Shown here one piece after another: positions 10,086 to 21,134 of a stretch of DNA of 64,000 nt. A program made the translations under genes and the position numbers. Origin of the DNA: Phallus indusiatus (lineage: Eukaryota; Basidiomycota; Agaricomycetes; Phallales; Phallaceae); contig JAQFWX010000035.1 in the NCBI GenBank assembly GCA_027605045.1, forward strand, positions 124,001-188,000. Reading direction: 5' to 3'. Under the pieces are notes generated by a model, which was not told the DNA's origin, ran no database searches, and was given only the letters and a program-made list of their open reading frames with translations. Numbering within the stretch: position 1 is the first letter of the stretch; each line of letters begins with the position of its first letter.

Positions 10086-13000
10086 TTATGTACGGCTTAT
10101 AACGTTCCAATTAGGACCTGGTTTATCCGGATATTTTCTGTGAAAGTCTTCGACTAGTTCGCTAGCATTTTCGAGTTCTGTAGCGATGAGCCAAGAAGAC
10201 TCTTCATCAGTTCCGTCATAACCTAGCCATTTTACCAAGTACAGTAACGGTACTGCACGACGTCGATCGATTTTAGAATCAAGTATCGACTCTATTTCGT
10301 ATTCGAGGTCGCCTTCAATCTCGACAGGAGCTGGAGGGTCTTGGACACGCCCAGGGATGGTATTCTCTGTATGCGGCTCGAGCATCGACAAATGGAACAC
10401 TGGATGAACTGAACGATAATCGTTAGGCAATCTAAGTGTTCTAGTAACGTCATTAGGCTTAGCGATGATTTCGAATGGGCCTAAGTATTTTGCTGCGAGC
10501 TTTTTAGAGGGTCTTGTTGTCGAGAAGAATTCGGCTTTGACGTAGGCTTTGGTCCCTATATTGAAAGGAGGTGGTTTAGAACGACGTTCATCCGCTGGTC
10601 CTTGATAGCGTTTCTGAGCTAGTTTGATTTGTTCCTTAAGTTCTTCATGAATTTCTTCGAGCTTGTTAACAAACGACTCTGCTCGAGAAGATGTTAGTTC
10701 AACGTTGTCGCGTATTGTAAGACTAGGGTGGTATCCTTTGTTAGCGAAGAATGGAGATATACCCGTAGTAGCACTAGCTGCGTTGTTGAATGCAAATTCT
10801 GCAAGAGGAAGCAAATCGGACCAATCGTCTTGCTGGTAGTTGCAATATATGCGGATGTATTGCTCCAATGTCTGATTAGTTCTTTCCGTTTGTCCATCAC
10901 CTTCGGGGTGATATCCAGAAGTGAAATGAAGGTTCATATTAAGGGCTTTACCCAAAGAGCGAAAGAAATGAGAGACAAACTCTGAACCTCTGTCTGACGT
11001 TACATGGGATGGGACACCATGCTTCGAAAAGACATGTAAAACAAAGAGGCTGGCGAGTTGTTGCGATGAAATGGTATCGTGAGTGGGAATGAAAATAGCG
11101 TATTTCGTTAGCCGGTCAACAACGACAAGAATTGAAGTATAACCACTGGAAGCAGGTAAATGCTCGATGAAGTCCATAGAGATCGAATCCCAAGGACGTA
11201 TAGGTACGGGAAGTTGTTTAAGGAATCCGTATGGTTTATGCCGTTGTGATTTACCACGAGGACAATCGATACAAGAGCCGCAAAACTCTTTAACCATATC
11301 ACGAAGGTTTGGCCAGACGTATTCGCGACGTATAAGTTCAAGGGTCTTGGTCTGTCCGAAATGTCCAGATACGGGATGATCATGTTTATACTGAAGGACA
11401 CGAAGTCGGAGGTCTTCAGCTGCCGGAACGAAGATACGACCATCGCATCTAAGGAATCCGCGATCATCCACAGTCCAACGGGGATTGGAACGATCGTGTA
11501 AATGAAGTTGCGCGACTGGATCATGAGGAAGCGCAGTGAGAATGTCGTCATGAAGCTTGTTAATGTCCATGATAATAGCGCTACGGAGAATAGGAGCGTG
11601 AAGAATGGTAGCATTTAACGACACCTTTAATTGTTCTGAAGTAAAAATCGGCTTCAAATTTTGCGGGTTAACGTCGGCGTAGTCGCTTATCCCCTCTTTA
11701 AGGTAGACGTCCCATCGTCTAGTGAGAGAATCAGGTTTAGTACCCAAGCGACCAGGACGGAAATTAATATTAAGATTAAATTGAGATAAAAATTCGGACC
11801 ATCTCGCTTGACGGCGAGTAAGTGTTTTTGTTGTGGAGAAATAAGTAAGATTTTTGTGATCCGTGAAGACGTCAACAGGAAAAGTAGATCCTTCAAGGTA
11901 ATGACGCCATTTTTGAAAAGCTTCAAATATCGCGAGTAATTCTTTGTCGTGAACATCGTAATTGAGTTCTGGAGGTGAAAATGTACGGGAATGAAAAGCG
12001 ATTGGGTGTAATTCGTTTGTCGCATCGTATTGAGATAATATAGCTGCGAGAGCATAGTCAGACGCGTCCGTCTCGACTATAATAGGCCGGTCTGGTACCC
12101 AGTGAGCTAACACTGGTGCAGTTGTAAAAGACTTTTTCAAAGTGTCGAATGCGCGTTGGCAATCGTCGGTCCAGTTCCAAGGTGCACCTTTACGCGTAAG
12201 TCGAGTGAGAGGTATGGTTATATGCGAGTATTGATCAATAAAACGACGATAGAAGTTTGCAAATCCAAGAAATGATTGAATATCCTTAACTTTGCGCGGA
12301 ATAGGCCAGTCAATAATCTGTTTAACTTTGCCAGTATCCATCGCAAGTCCAGACGAATCCAAAACATATCCAAGAAACTCTACACGGTCCTTATGAAATT
12401 CACATTTCTTCGGCGACGCATATAAGTTGTGTTGCCGGAGACGTTTGAGAACTTCTTTGACGTGTTGTTTATGCGAGGAAATGTCGTCTGAGTAAATGAG
12501 GATATCATCGAGATAAACGACGACGCAATGATCGAGTAGGTCGCCTAAAATATCGTTCATGAAGCGTTGGAAAGCAGCGGGAGCGTTGGATAATCCAAAT
12601 GGCATGACAAGCCATTCAAAAGAACCATAGCGAGTTCTGAACGCTGTCTTCCATTCATCACCTTCCGCGATACGCACAAGGTGATATGCGTGCTTCAAAT
12701 CGATCTTGGTATATATGCGGGCTTTTCGAGGAGCGTCTAGTAAATCCGAGATAAGTGGTAACGGATACTTATCCTTTTTACTAATTTTGTTGAGTCCGCG
12801 AAAATCCACACAAAGACGTAAAGAACCGTCTTTCTTTTTGACGAAAAGGACTGGAGCGCCATGAGGAGAATTGGAATGGCGAATAAAACCAGTCTTCAAA
12901 TTATCATCGATAAATTCTCGGAGGGATTCTAATTCAAGGGGTGAAAGAGAATAGATGGGTCCTAAAGGAGGAGTTTTGCCATCTTCGAGTTCAATCTTCA

Positions 13001-13682
13001 AGTCGTATGAACGATGTGGCGCCAGAGTGTCGGCTTTGACACCACTAAATACGTCTGCAAATTCTCGGTAGTCTTCAGGTATAGACATCTCGTTAAAGTC
13101 GGGATCCACAGCTGCGGAATAAGACTTGACTTTTGGATCGGTGACTGCTAACCGAAAAACAACAGAGCCAGAAGCATTGGCTGCGTGAAGAAAAGCTGCG
13201 GCATTAACAAGAGATACTGAAGGACGAGAAGTGGCGGTTGGAATAGCTGAGGCATTTCGCGTGTTTGATTGAGTAGCGGAAAAGGACGATTCGGCCTTGT
13301 CAGAAGATAATCGTAAGTTGTCTGGGAATTTGATACTGCCCAATACCCAGTTAATCGACGGATTATAGCGGGTGAGCCAGTCGTATCCTAAGACGAAATC
13401 ACAATTAGCTTCCAACTTCGTAACGAGAAAAGAAATCGATAAAGTGTCACTACTAGGAAAAGTTACATTTAAAACTATCTTCCGAGTGATAAAAGAGTTT
13501 GTAGTCCCATCAATAAGAAATAAAGGAATAGGGTCGATGGTCTGAAATGGAAGGGCATATTTATCTACTATTTTTTCATTTATAAAACAGTGCGTCGATC
13601 CCGAGTCGACCATGCACTTGAAAGGAGAAGGGGAAAAAGGAACAGAAAGGGAAATCATAAAAGAATCAGAGAAAACAGGCAT
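10086..13682 (-). CDS. Pol polyprotein of nested chromovirus
   Basis: This is a 1198-codon intact frame from the first ATG. Domains in order: aspartic protease near residues 20-30 (CMVDSGSTHCFIN); reverse transcriptase with FVKKKDGSLRLCVDFR and VVYLDDILIYS; RNase H (ETDASDYALAAILSQ; end LGTKPDSLTRR); integrase with an HHCC finger (CGSCIDCPRGK) and D,D,E core (SMDFIEHLP, TSDRGSEF, HPEGDGQTERTN); C-terminal chromodomain (LYLVKWLGYDG). The frame stays open upstream of the ATG to overlap the gag stop, and relative to gag it is -1, so a -1 frameshift fusion is likely. All catalytic residues expected of an active enzyme are visible. Confidence 0.95.
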   Translation of the reverse strand: MPVFSDSFMISLSVPFSPSPFKCMVDSGSTHCFINEKIVDKYALPFQTIDPIPLFLIDGTTNSFITRKIVLNVTFPSSDTLSISFLVTKLEANCDFVLGYDWLTRYNPSINWVLGSIKFPDNLRLSSDKAESSFSATQSNTRNASAIPTATSRPSVSLVNAAAFLHAANASGSVVFRLAVTDPKVKSYSAAVDPDFNEMSIPEDYREFADVFSGVKADTLAPHRSYDLKIELEDGKTPPLGPIYSLSPLELESLREFIDDNLKTGFIRHSNSPHGAPVLFVKKKDGSLRLCVDFRGLNKISKKDKYPLPLISDLLDAPRKARIYTKIDLKHAYHLVRIAEGDEWKTAFRTRYGSFEWLVMPFGLSNAPAAFQRFMNDILGDLLDHCVVVYLDDILIYSDDISSHKQHVKEVLKRLRQHNLYASPKKCEFHKDRVEFLGYVLDSSGLAMDTGKVKQIIDWPIPRKVKDIQSFLGFANFYRRFIDQYSHITIPLTRLTRKGAPWNWTDDCQRAFDTLKKSFTTAPVLAHWVPDRPIIVETDASDYALAAILSQYDATNELHPIAFHSRTFSPPELNYDVHDKELLAIFEAFQKWRHYLEGSTFPVDVFTDHKNLTYFSTTKTLTRRQARWSEFLSQFNLNINFRPGRLGTKPDSLTRRWDVYLKEGISDYADVNPQNLKPIFTSEQLKVSLNATILHAPILRSAIIMDINKLHDDILTALPHDPVAQLHLHDRSNPRWTVDDRGFLRCDGRIFVPAAEDLRLRVLQYKHDHPVSGHFGQTKTLELIRREYVWPNLRDMVKEFCGSCIDCPRGKSQRHKPYGFLKQLPVPIRPWDSISMDFIEHLPASSGYTSILVVVDRLTKYAIFIPTHDTISSQQLASLFVLHVFSKHGVPSHVTSDRGSEFVSHFFRSLGKALNMNLHFTSGYHPEGDGQTERTNQTLEQYIRIYCNYQQDDWSDLLPLAEFAFNNAASATTGISPFFANKGYHPSLTIRDNVELTSSRAESFVNKLEEIHEELKEQIKLAQKRYQGPADERRSKPPPFNIGTKAYVKAEFFSTTRPSKKLAAKYLGPFEIIAKPNDVTRTLRLPNDYRSVHPVFHLSMLEPHTENTIPGRVQDPPAPVEIEGDLEYEIESILDSKIDRRRAVPLLYLVKWLGYDGTDEESSWLIATELENASELVEDFHRKYPDKPGPNWNVISRT

Positions 13683-13756
13683 AGACCGTAAAACTACTTT
13701 ACTAGTACCACCGACTACGGCTACGTTGGCGCGTACTGAACCTTCCCGACTAACAT

Positions 13757-15721
13757 CTAGTTCTTGGATGCACTAGACCCAGGTTGAGCTGAGTCAGTGA
13801 CTGTAGGTTGGGACTTAGAGTCCACAGGGGTACGTACGACGGGAGGTGCACTTCGAGACGTGTTGTTACTGTTCCGACCTCCGCCGTTGTTGAAGGTTCG
13901 ACGACCACGAGGTTGGTTGGCAGCAGTCGTAGCTGGAGGGTTAGTTCGACGGTTTCTAGGGCATTCGCGAGACATATGGCCACGTTGACCACAGATAAAG
14001 CACAATTGTTGATCAAGACGACGTTGTCGTTCGGCGGCAGACAAGGGAGTCGAACCGGAGTTCCTATTGTTGGAGTTGTTGCTGTTAGAGGTACGACTAT
14101 TGTTACCGAAACGACTAGGGATGGGAGCCCGATCAGGCCTATAATTTCTAAAGTTCGTGCCACGCCAAATGTTTCCACGTATCGGACGATTATTTTGTGA
14201 GTTCCGATGGTTGTTGTTTGAATTGGAGCTCGACGACGAATTGTTGTTACGGGAACGATTGTCGGAAGAGGACGATGACGACTGTTGGGACTTTTTCCGA
14301 CCTTCATATTCCCAATAATGTGCGTCAAACTCTTGAACTGCTATCCTCAACGCTGCATAAGTAGACGTGTCGCGATCCGAGTTATATATGCGGTCGACAA
14401 GACGTCTAGGCAGTTTCTCCCATAAAATCCGACGGAGAGAACTGGCGTTGAAGTTAGTGCGCGTAGCATACTTAGTGAACTGAACAAAGAAATTGGACGC
14501 TTTCATGCTGTCGGAAAACGTCAGGCGCATTAACGCCTTTTCAGCATCATCCTCAGGAGAGAACGAGCCGAAGGCCTGAGTAAGGGTTTCGATAAAAGAT
14601 TCCCAATTGGTAAAGAACGGGTAGTCTTGAAGATCTTCATCACCAGACTCAAGGAATGGTTGAAAGAAACTAAGAGCAGTGCCGCGAAGAAAAGAGAGAG
14701 CATAGAAGATACGTTGCCAGTCCAGACTAAAGTCAGCTGGACGAGCGCGAAAGACGAGATGACATTGAGTGAAAAAGTTAGCAATTTTGTCCGGGTCCGT
14801 TCCATCAAACGTTTCTGGTTCCTTGACGGTTGCACGGGAACGAGAGACGTTGAGTTGAGCAGTCTGAATCGACTGTTGACTGGAGAGGAGGGCGGCGATG
14901 TTACGAAAGACTTCACGTATTTCGTCCATGGAGATGGTGTTGCGACGACGCGGATCAGGAATGAAATCACCTTCGTCGTCGTTGTCGTCTCCAAAATCGT
15001 CAGGAGGACCACCGCCTGGGGGTCCACCATCACCACCACCACCAATACCACCACCACCGGGACCTGCAGAGGGAATGCCAGGGACAGAGGCATCATGTGG
15101 ACCATCAGAGTCATGATTGTCCGGATCTCCATCGCCTGGAGGGTCTCCACCGTTTCCGCCAGAACCAGATGCTTGCGGCAAAGGTGTACGAGGAGGTTCT
15201 TCGTCTTTAACTTCTTCAATCTTGGGCATCTGAGAAGTTTGACGACGAACAGGAGGAGGAGGGTTCTGGACAGGGTTGGTACTAGGAGGAGGTGTAGCCA
15301 ACACCGTAGGAGTAGGAGACGCTGAGATGCGAGGTCGGATAGGAGGGGGAGGTAAGGAAGAAGAACGAGCCGGACCATAGTACGTAGGAATATTGAGATC
15401 AGTAGCAAACGTTTCGATAGGATAAGGCAAGTTAATTATACCGGGAACGTGTGCGCCAGACCTTGCGCCCATTTCACGTTCGTAAGACAACGAACGTTGA
15501 CGCTGAGTCGGCATCAAACTGCGCAGAGGAGAAGTTATCACAGAGGGATTGACGATTTCTGCGAGTTGATTGAGCTGGGCAGTTCGATTAAGTTGACGAC
15601 GTTCATTCCGGGATTGCCTATCACGACGTTGATCTTCAATAACCGATTCGCGAGTAGCTGGAGACAGCGAGGTTAAACGCTGCGCATATACTCGAGTGTG
15701 AGATTGTTGAGTAGAAGACAT
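13757..15721 (-). CDS. Gag protein of nested chromovirus
   Basis: This 654-residue protein starts at ATG 15721, 77 nt inside the 5' LTR. The N-terminal 200 residues are Pro/Gly-rich and low complexity. The middle (about 270-450) is the capsid-type Gag region (PETFDGTDPDKIANFF). A Ser/Asn/Arg-rich linker follows, then one CCHC zinc knuckle (CFICGQRGHMSREC, about 574-587) that would bind RNA. The stop TAG at 13757-13759 is overlapped by the pol frame in the -1 register. Confidence 0.93.
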   Translation of the reverse strand: MSSTQQSHTRVYAQRLTSLSPATRESVIEDQRRDRQSRNERRQLNRTAQLNQLAEIVNPSVITSPLRSLMPTQRQRSLSYEREMGARSGAHVPGIINLPYPIETFATDLNIPTYYGPARSSSLPPPPIRPRISASPTPTVLATPPPSTNPVQNPPPPVRRQTSQMPKIEEVKDEEPPRTPLPQASGSGGNGGDPPGDGDPDNHDSDGPHDASVPGIPSAGPGGGGIGGGGDGGPPGGGPPDDFGDDNDDEGDFIPDPRRRNTISMDEIREVFRNIAALLSSQQSIQTAQLNVSRSRATVKEPETFDGTDPDKIANFFTQCHLVFRARPADFSLDWQRIFYALSFLRGTALSFFQPFLESGDEDLQDYPFFTNWESFIETLTQAFGSFSPEDDAEKALMRLTFSDSMKASNFFVQFTKYATRTNFNASSLRRILWEKLPRRLVDRIYNSDRDTSTYAALRIAVQEFDAHYWEYEGRKKSQQSSSSSSDNRSRNNNSSSSSNSNNNHRNSQNNRPIRGNIWRGTNFRNYRPDRAPIPSRFGNNSRTSNSNNSNNRNSGSTPLSAAERQRRLDQQLCFICGQRGHMSRECPRNRRTNPPATTAANQPRGRRTFNNGGGRNSNNTSRSAPPVVRTPVDSKSQPTVTDSAQPGSSASKN

Positions 15722-15797
15722 GATGAAAGAAAGAAAAGATATAACCGAGACGTAGTGTGCGATAAAAAGAAGAGCTGCCGGTTGAGACTTAATATAC

Positions 15798-16663
15798 TGT
15801 CAAGTACCGATATCCGGGAACGGTGATAGATACTATAATGTACTTTAGTCGCTGAATAGAACAATGATAACCGTCACCGTTGGTCGACGATAGTCAGGAC
15901 TTGGCCTCAACCTATAAGAGGTTGTGCCACGACAGTCTTCTTCAGGATTTGTCCTGACGTTCGTCACGAGCGTCGAGTTCGTCAAGGACGTTTCTGATAT
16001 GTGCGTTCCGAGCTTCGAGAGTCGCGAGCTGTATCTCGTATTGAATGATATCAAGCTCAACGATAATGAAGAAAGCTTTGAGATGTAACTCTCGGCAACG
16101 ACGGATGGCTTCCGTCGCTGCAAGTCTCGAGGAACGATCTCGACGTTCAATGATGAATAGAATAGAGAAAGAGAGTTGTTATAGAGATATCGAACTACGT
16201 TCGATATTAAGTCTGAAGAACTATCTACGTGTATGCTAGGGTTTATATACACGTCAGATAAATAATTCTAGCTCAGTTCGAAATAGATTCCGAACTAGAG
16301 AAATGTAAACAAGTCGTGAGATTCGTAAGTTACATCAATATATGCAGGGTATGATGTCTCATGTGATGAACATGAGGTGTGCAGGGATGAGGGCTGTGCA
16401 TACATGGACCTACGTTCGTCATCTATGATCTCATAACCGGAACGTGCGTGGAATATTCTAGAAAGGCCTTTCCGCGGATGTTCCAGGAGTTAAGAGAGAC
16501 GGGTATGTCTCTATTCGAGTTGCGAGGTTGATGGGGATGACTGAACGCGAAGGTCTTATCGTGAGTGACGTAAGCGAGATAAGATTACGGAGATGAACGG
16601 TAAATGATCGGATATGGATTACGTAACGTTACCGGAAGTGGTGTCATGAATCGGATCATGACA
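15798..16663 (-). repeat. LTR of nested chromovirus (5' LTR in element sense), 866 bp
   Basis: The partner of 7226-8091 with no difference seen. The ACGGT duplication follows directly at 16664-16668. Confidence 0.93.
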
Positions 16664-16945
16664 ACGGTCGCAGATGGACTCTCGAGATACTTCGAGGATG
16701 ACCTACCTAACGAGATACACCCACCTGAGAACTACGTCAACATCGACGTGAAACTAGATCCAACAGGGGATCAGCTACCTCCTGAAAGGAAAAGCGAACT
16801 CAGAATCAGTGCGGCGAGACGCATTAACACTCGGGCGAAAGCTAGAGTCCAACAACAGACGGCTGGACAAGCATCCATTGAACAACGATCAGCGTCCATC
16901 GAAGAAGTGGATACAGACGACGAAGATGTACTGGCAGTCACAGCA

Positions 16946-17584
16946 TGTCACGTTCCGCGTGACCCGGAATCCAAACCCGGATCTCCGGTAAACTCCCCAC
17001 TTCATTACGGTGGTTTGTTATTACCGATCTCCGTACTTAACTCCGTACTTCATTTCGTACCTGGTGAAGGTAGCCTTTTTCATATCACATCACCACAAGG
17101 GACGAGAAGTCCTATCCATCTGATTCACATCTCCGCCTGCTTCTTTCATGTTAAATCCCTTTGTTCCGTATTCGTTGACATTCCCATTTTTGTCCGTACT
17201 CTTTTGTATTTAAATCCTAGTTTTTTAACTAGGAAAAGGCAGTCTGAATATTAGTTACTTTCCGTCTCTAGTACCGCCTCAGTTATCACTCCGTACTCGC
17301 GAGCTCTAGTTCGTACTCGTTGCGTACTATCTCGTATCTAAAGTCTTAGTCGTCATTGACGGCCTGGACTTATAGTTCGACGTTACGTTCTCGACGTCGT
17401 ACTTTAACGTACTAGCTACGTACTTCCTCGTTCTCTGAAATTGAGGGATATCGTAAGCTGGGCGAGTGGGCGCAGCACACAAGCTGAAGCCAAGTCCCTC
17501 TCTCCGTACTCCTCCGTACTTTTGTTACGTGTTTCGTAGTAGTCCGGAATTATCCGGGATTTGTCCGGAACACCGATCTTGACA
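16946..17584. mobile_element. solo LTR between RNase H and integrase of outer pol (639 bp)
   Basis: It starts TGTCACGTTCC, ends CGATCTTGACA, and is flanked by CAGCA (16941-16945 and 17585-17589). The pol frame resumes correctly after the second copy. It contains about a dozen copies of the hexamer CGTACT or close variants, mostly between 17030 and 17525, and a TATA-like tatttaaat near 17207. No coding sequence is present. Confidence 0.87.
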
Positions 17585-19276
17585 CAGCACAACATAGCGG
17601 TAAAACGCTTAAAGCCAAAATCGAAGGCCTTGAAGGATTAGCTGATCTGATAAAGAGCGGCTATAAGGACGACACAACACTGAAGAAAGTGTTAGAAAAC
17701 CCTGATGCATACAAAGGGTTTGGGATGAAAAACCAGCTACTATACACGAAGAATCAGTTTTCCCGTGACGTGGTTTGCATACCCCATCACTTATTTTACC
17801 AGGGGAGGAAGCTGGTAGAGATCATAATTAGTGAAGCACACGAAATTGTGGGACACTTTGGACGCTATAAAACGTCGCAATACATTAGACAAGTGTATTG
17901 GTGGAGAACGATGGCAGAGGACATCGAAGAATACTGCAAATCGTGCGGTAAATGTCAAACGAATAAGGATGACAATAGACATCCTAGCGGTCTACTGAAG
18001 ACGCTACCCATTCCCAATAAACCATGGGAATCAGTCGGAATGGACTTTATAGGCCCATTACCAGTATCGAAAGGACACGACTTCTTACTAGTCATAATTG
18101 ACAGATTAACGTCAATGGTGAGACTCATGCCCACCACCACGAAGCTAACTGCGAAAAGCGCAGCACACCTGTACTTCGAAGGTGTAGTTAGGCATCATGG
18201 CGTGCCAGCTTCTATCGTCAGTGATAGAGATACCAGATTCACCGCGAAATTCTGGAAAGAACTACAGCGACTAATAGGGACAAAACTCCTCATGTCCACT
18301 TCATTCCATCCACAGACGGATGGAGCAACAGAGCGGGCGAACCGCTCCATAGGACAAGTATTACGTTCTATAATAGATAATGACCAAAAGGATTGGGCTG
18401 AACGTATCCCGATGGCGGAATTCGCACTGAACAGTAGCACGAGTGAAACGACTAAGTTCACGCCATTCGAACTTAACTACGGATACACCCCTGCACTAGG
18501 GCGACAGCTCAACACCGACACCAAGTTCAATGGTGTGAAGCAATTCACATTACAAGCGAAATGGAATCTTATGGCCGCACACGATGCCATAATCGCGAGT
18601 CGCGTGAAACAAACCATGCACGCGAACACTCACAGACGAGATGCGCCTGTCTATAAAGAGGGTGACCTCGTGTACCTTTCTACGAAGAACATATCTCTAC
18701 CAAAGGGTAGATCCAGTAAGTTGGTACCGCGTTACGTCGGTCCTTACAAAGTATTGTCAGTCAAAGACAATATTAACGTCAAACTCGACTTGCCTGACGA
18801 GTTGAAGAAGCGTAGGATAAATCCAATATTCCACGTGGACTTAGTGAAACCACATATCGCCAATGATGACGATAGATTTCCACGTCGTGAGTCATTAACG
18901 GCGTACGACTTTGGACAACCGGACAATGCCGAATGGCATGTAGATGAACTACTAGCCCATCGCTGGACTGGGTCTAAAGACACGGACATCGAGTTCCTAG
19001 TGCAATGGACGCTAGGCGATACGACCTGGGAGCCGTACGAACACTGCAAAGACTTGCAGGCATTGGATGAGTATCTCCAATTACGCGGGGTTACCCAATT
19101 AGGGAAATTGCCGCGTCTCCGCACGACGCGTAAATGAGGATCTGCAAGCAGATCTGCCCCGTGCCCCCGGCGGCACAGCAGCCACGAGAAAATCCTACTC
19201 GGGCGCTACTCTGATACAAGAGTAAATAAATACTCTTTCTTACGACCCCGTCTCAGCCACCTGAGCACCGTCAACG

Positions 19277-20989
19277 ATGTCTGCAGAACCTTCACGACCT
19301 ACCTCTTCATCTACGAAGCCCTCGACCCGCAAGGGACGATTTGACGATATCAAGCAAGCGTTGCTTGAAGCACAAAAAGAATGGAGTATGGATTCCATGC
19401 CTGGCTGCGTAGCCATCACCCACGAAAGTGGGAAATGTACCCACTGCGATGAGTATATCTCGCACATTAGTACCGCTGCAAGCAAGCGTACCATTGTTCT
19501 TGACGAGAAAGACGTCAAAGAGTGCCTACTCGAGGCATTCCCGTTCCTGCAAAAAGAGTGGGATGATTTACGAAAGCGCCTCGAAGACGCTAACGACTAC
19601 GCCGACCAGACCGTCCAAGAACTCAAGGACGTTGAGAGACGAGAGGACGACCTTCGAGATCGTATACGGGAACTCGAGGACAAGTTGAAGCAAGCCCCAC
19701 AGGCAGCATCGCCTGTGTCATCTAGGAAACGACCTCGGTCAGAGGCCAAGGGCCCCACGAATCATGGGCCCGTAGGATTCGACGCGTACGACGACGACGA
19801 CGACGATGATCTAGACGACCACGATTGGGCGGACTCCTACAATGACGAGTCGGTACTCGACTCCAACGGTCAACCCGTTCCTCCCCATTCTGGGGACGAT
19901 TTCGGCCTAATGGACAGGCTGGACCCTGAAGAGGAGTCATTATTGTCTCGGCGACAACTCGCTGAGAAAGTCCTCGCTGAGTTCCCAGGAACTCCCCGTA
20001 TCTCCAACCAGGCCAAGTACCACGATACGTGGCCCGCTTTATGCAAGGCCACGACCCCACAGCGTCTCGAGCAGGGAAAACCCCTGTACCTGGGCCAGTT
20101 CCCGACCCACTCGCGTGATACATGATGTGTCCACTGGATGATCCCTCATTCGTACTCCAGGGGAAGCAGATCTGGAAGAAACCACCCATATTGGACACAC
20201 CTCAAAAGTTGCAATGCACGCGCGCATTAGACTTGCCTGGGATGTAGGCATGATGTTCATCAATAGAAAGAAGAAAGAGCGAGACTACGCTCGCCTCACT
20301 ATCGGGGAGCGCCCGAAGCTTTTCCATACCCAACAGAAGGGCAAATGGACCTAGAAACGGGTCGCCTCTACGAGACGTGGTATAAGGACCCCGCCTCCGT
20401 ACCCTTTTATATAAGGGTTGAACCATCGGGATCGCTGAATATCAGCGATGTTGAAGTCGTAGCGTGGCTTCGAAAAATATTCCCGAATCGGGAAACAAGG
20501 AAGACTGTATTCCCCATTGTAGCGGAGATATGTACCGAGCCTGGGCTATCCACCTGGCTCAACGCCGCTGGCATCAACGCCGACAAGACGGTGAATAACT
20601 CCCCATCCATAATCGAAGGATGGCGTCGAGCATATACCCTGCCTCAGGGTAACATTCCAACCAAGGAAGAAGTTGTCGGGATGCTGCGATATAACTGTGT
20701 GAATACCCGATTAATCGAAACTCGATTAGGACCACTATTTGAGCGGTGGCGATCACACACTAACAGCAATACCATCGCCGTGAAGTGGCGAGAATCTCAA
20801 CCCACCGTTTCGTCGCTGTTACCAGGACGTCAGTATCGAAGACGACGTCGCAACAATCGTCGTGACGCCGCCCCTGCAGCTCCTATTGCTGGACCTTCGA
20901 AGGAGACTCCTTATGTGGAGTCCACCGCTACCCGCCTCCCTCGGCGAAAGCACCACTCCCAGCAGATATCGCTGAGAAAGAACTCGTGA
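19277..20989 (+). pseudogene. third ORF of outer gypsy element, frame-broken
   Basis: Downstream of pol in the sense direction. The first frame (19277-20125, 282 codons, real ATG) encodes a Ser/Thr-rich start, a short Cys pair (CTHC), a coiled coil near residues 90-145 and an acidic Asp-run. Protein-like reading then continues in a second frame (20122 to about 20248), a third (20250 to about 20353) and back to the first (20345-20989), each step -1, so three indels are implied. The end is Arg-rich and basic. It resembles no envelope or other protein I recognise. It differs in orientation and cysteine pattern from the antisense gene of the nested element. Confidence 0.5.
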
Positions 20990-21123
20990 TCGACCCCGAT
21001 CAATACGAGGTCCTGGATAGACCAGGAGCGGGCCCTCAAGGTGACATTGAGATGGCCATGGATTATACCGCGGACGACTGAGACTCACTCGTCGTATCAT
21101 GTATTGACTTGACGCTCAAGTCA

Positions 21124-21134
21124 GCGGGGGAGGA
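21124..21134 (+). other. polypurine tract of outer element
   Basis: GCGGGGGAGGA sits directly before the 3' LTR, as expected for plus-strand priming. Confidence 0.65.

Larger units (their letters stand above)
7226..16663 (-). mobile_element. complete nested Ty3/gypsy chromovirus, reverse orientation
   Basis: This is a 9438-bp element with two 866-bp LTRs (7226-8091 and 15798-16663) that appear identical, bounded TGTCAAG...CATGACA on the plus strand and flanked by ACGGT (7221-7225 and 16664-16668). On the minus strand the order is LTR, gag (15721-13757), pol (13682-10086), accessory gene on the opposite strand, purine tract, LTR. All ORFs are intact and the LTRs match, so it may still be active. 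It lies in the RNase H end of the outer element's pol; the host codons continue in frame after the second ACGGT. Confidence 0.95.
5228..19137 (+). pseudogene. Pol (RT-RNase H-integrase-chromodomain) split by three insertions
   Basis: Coding parts are 5228-6371, 7006-7225, 16669-16945 and 17590-19137; the pieces between are inserted LTR elements plus one duplicated 5-mer each. Frames agree at all joins and the lengths sum to 3189 nt (1062 codons plus stop), with no further stop seen. Visible domains: RT with SKIDLTEAY and YIDDVFVYS; RNase H ending VADGLSRY; an HHCC zinc finger (H...H then CKSCGKC); integrase D,D,E core with FIGPLP, SDRDTRF and HPQTDGATERAN; and a C-terminal chromodomain with VQWTLGDTTWEPYE. 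RNase H is cut by the first insertion and its C-terminal end by the second; the third lies between RNase H and integrase. It cannot be expressed as one protein now, but the lesions are only insertions. Confidence 0.92.
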
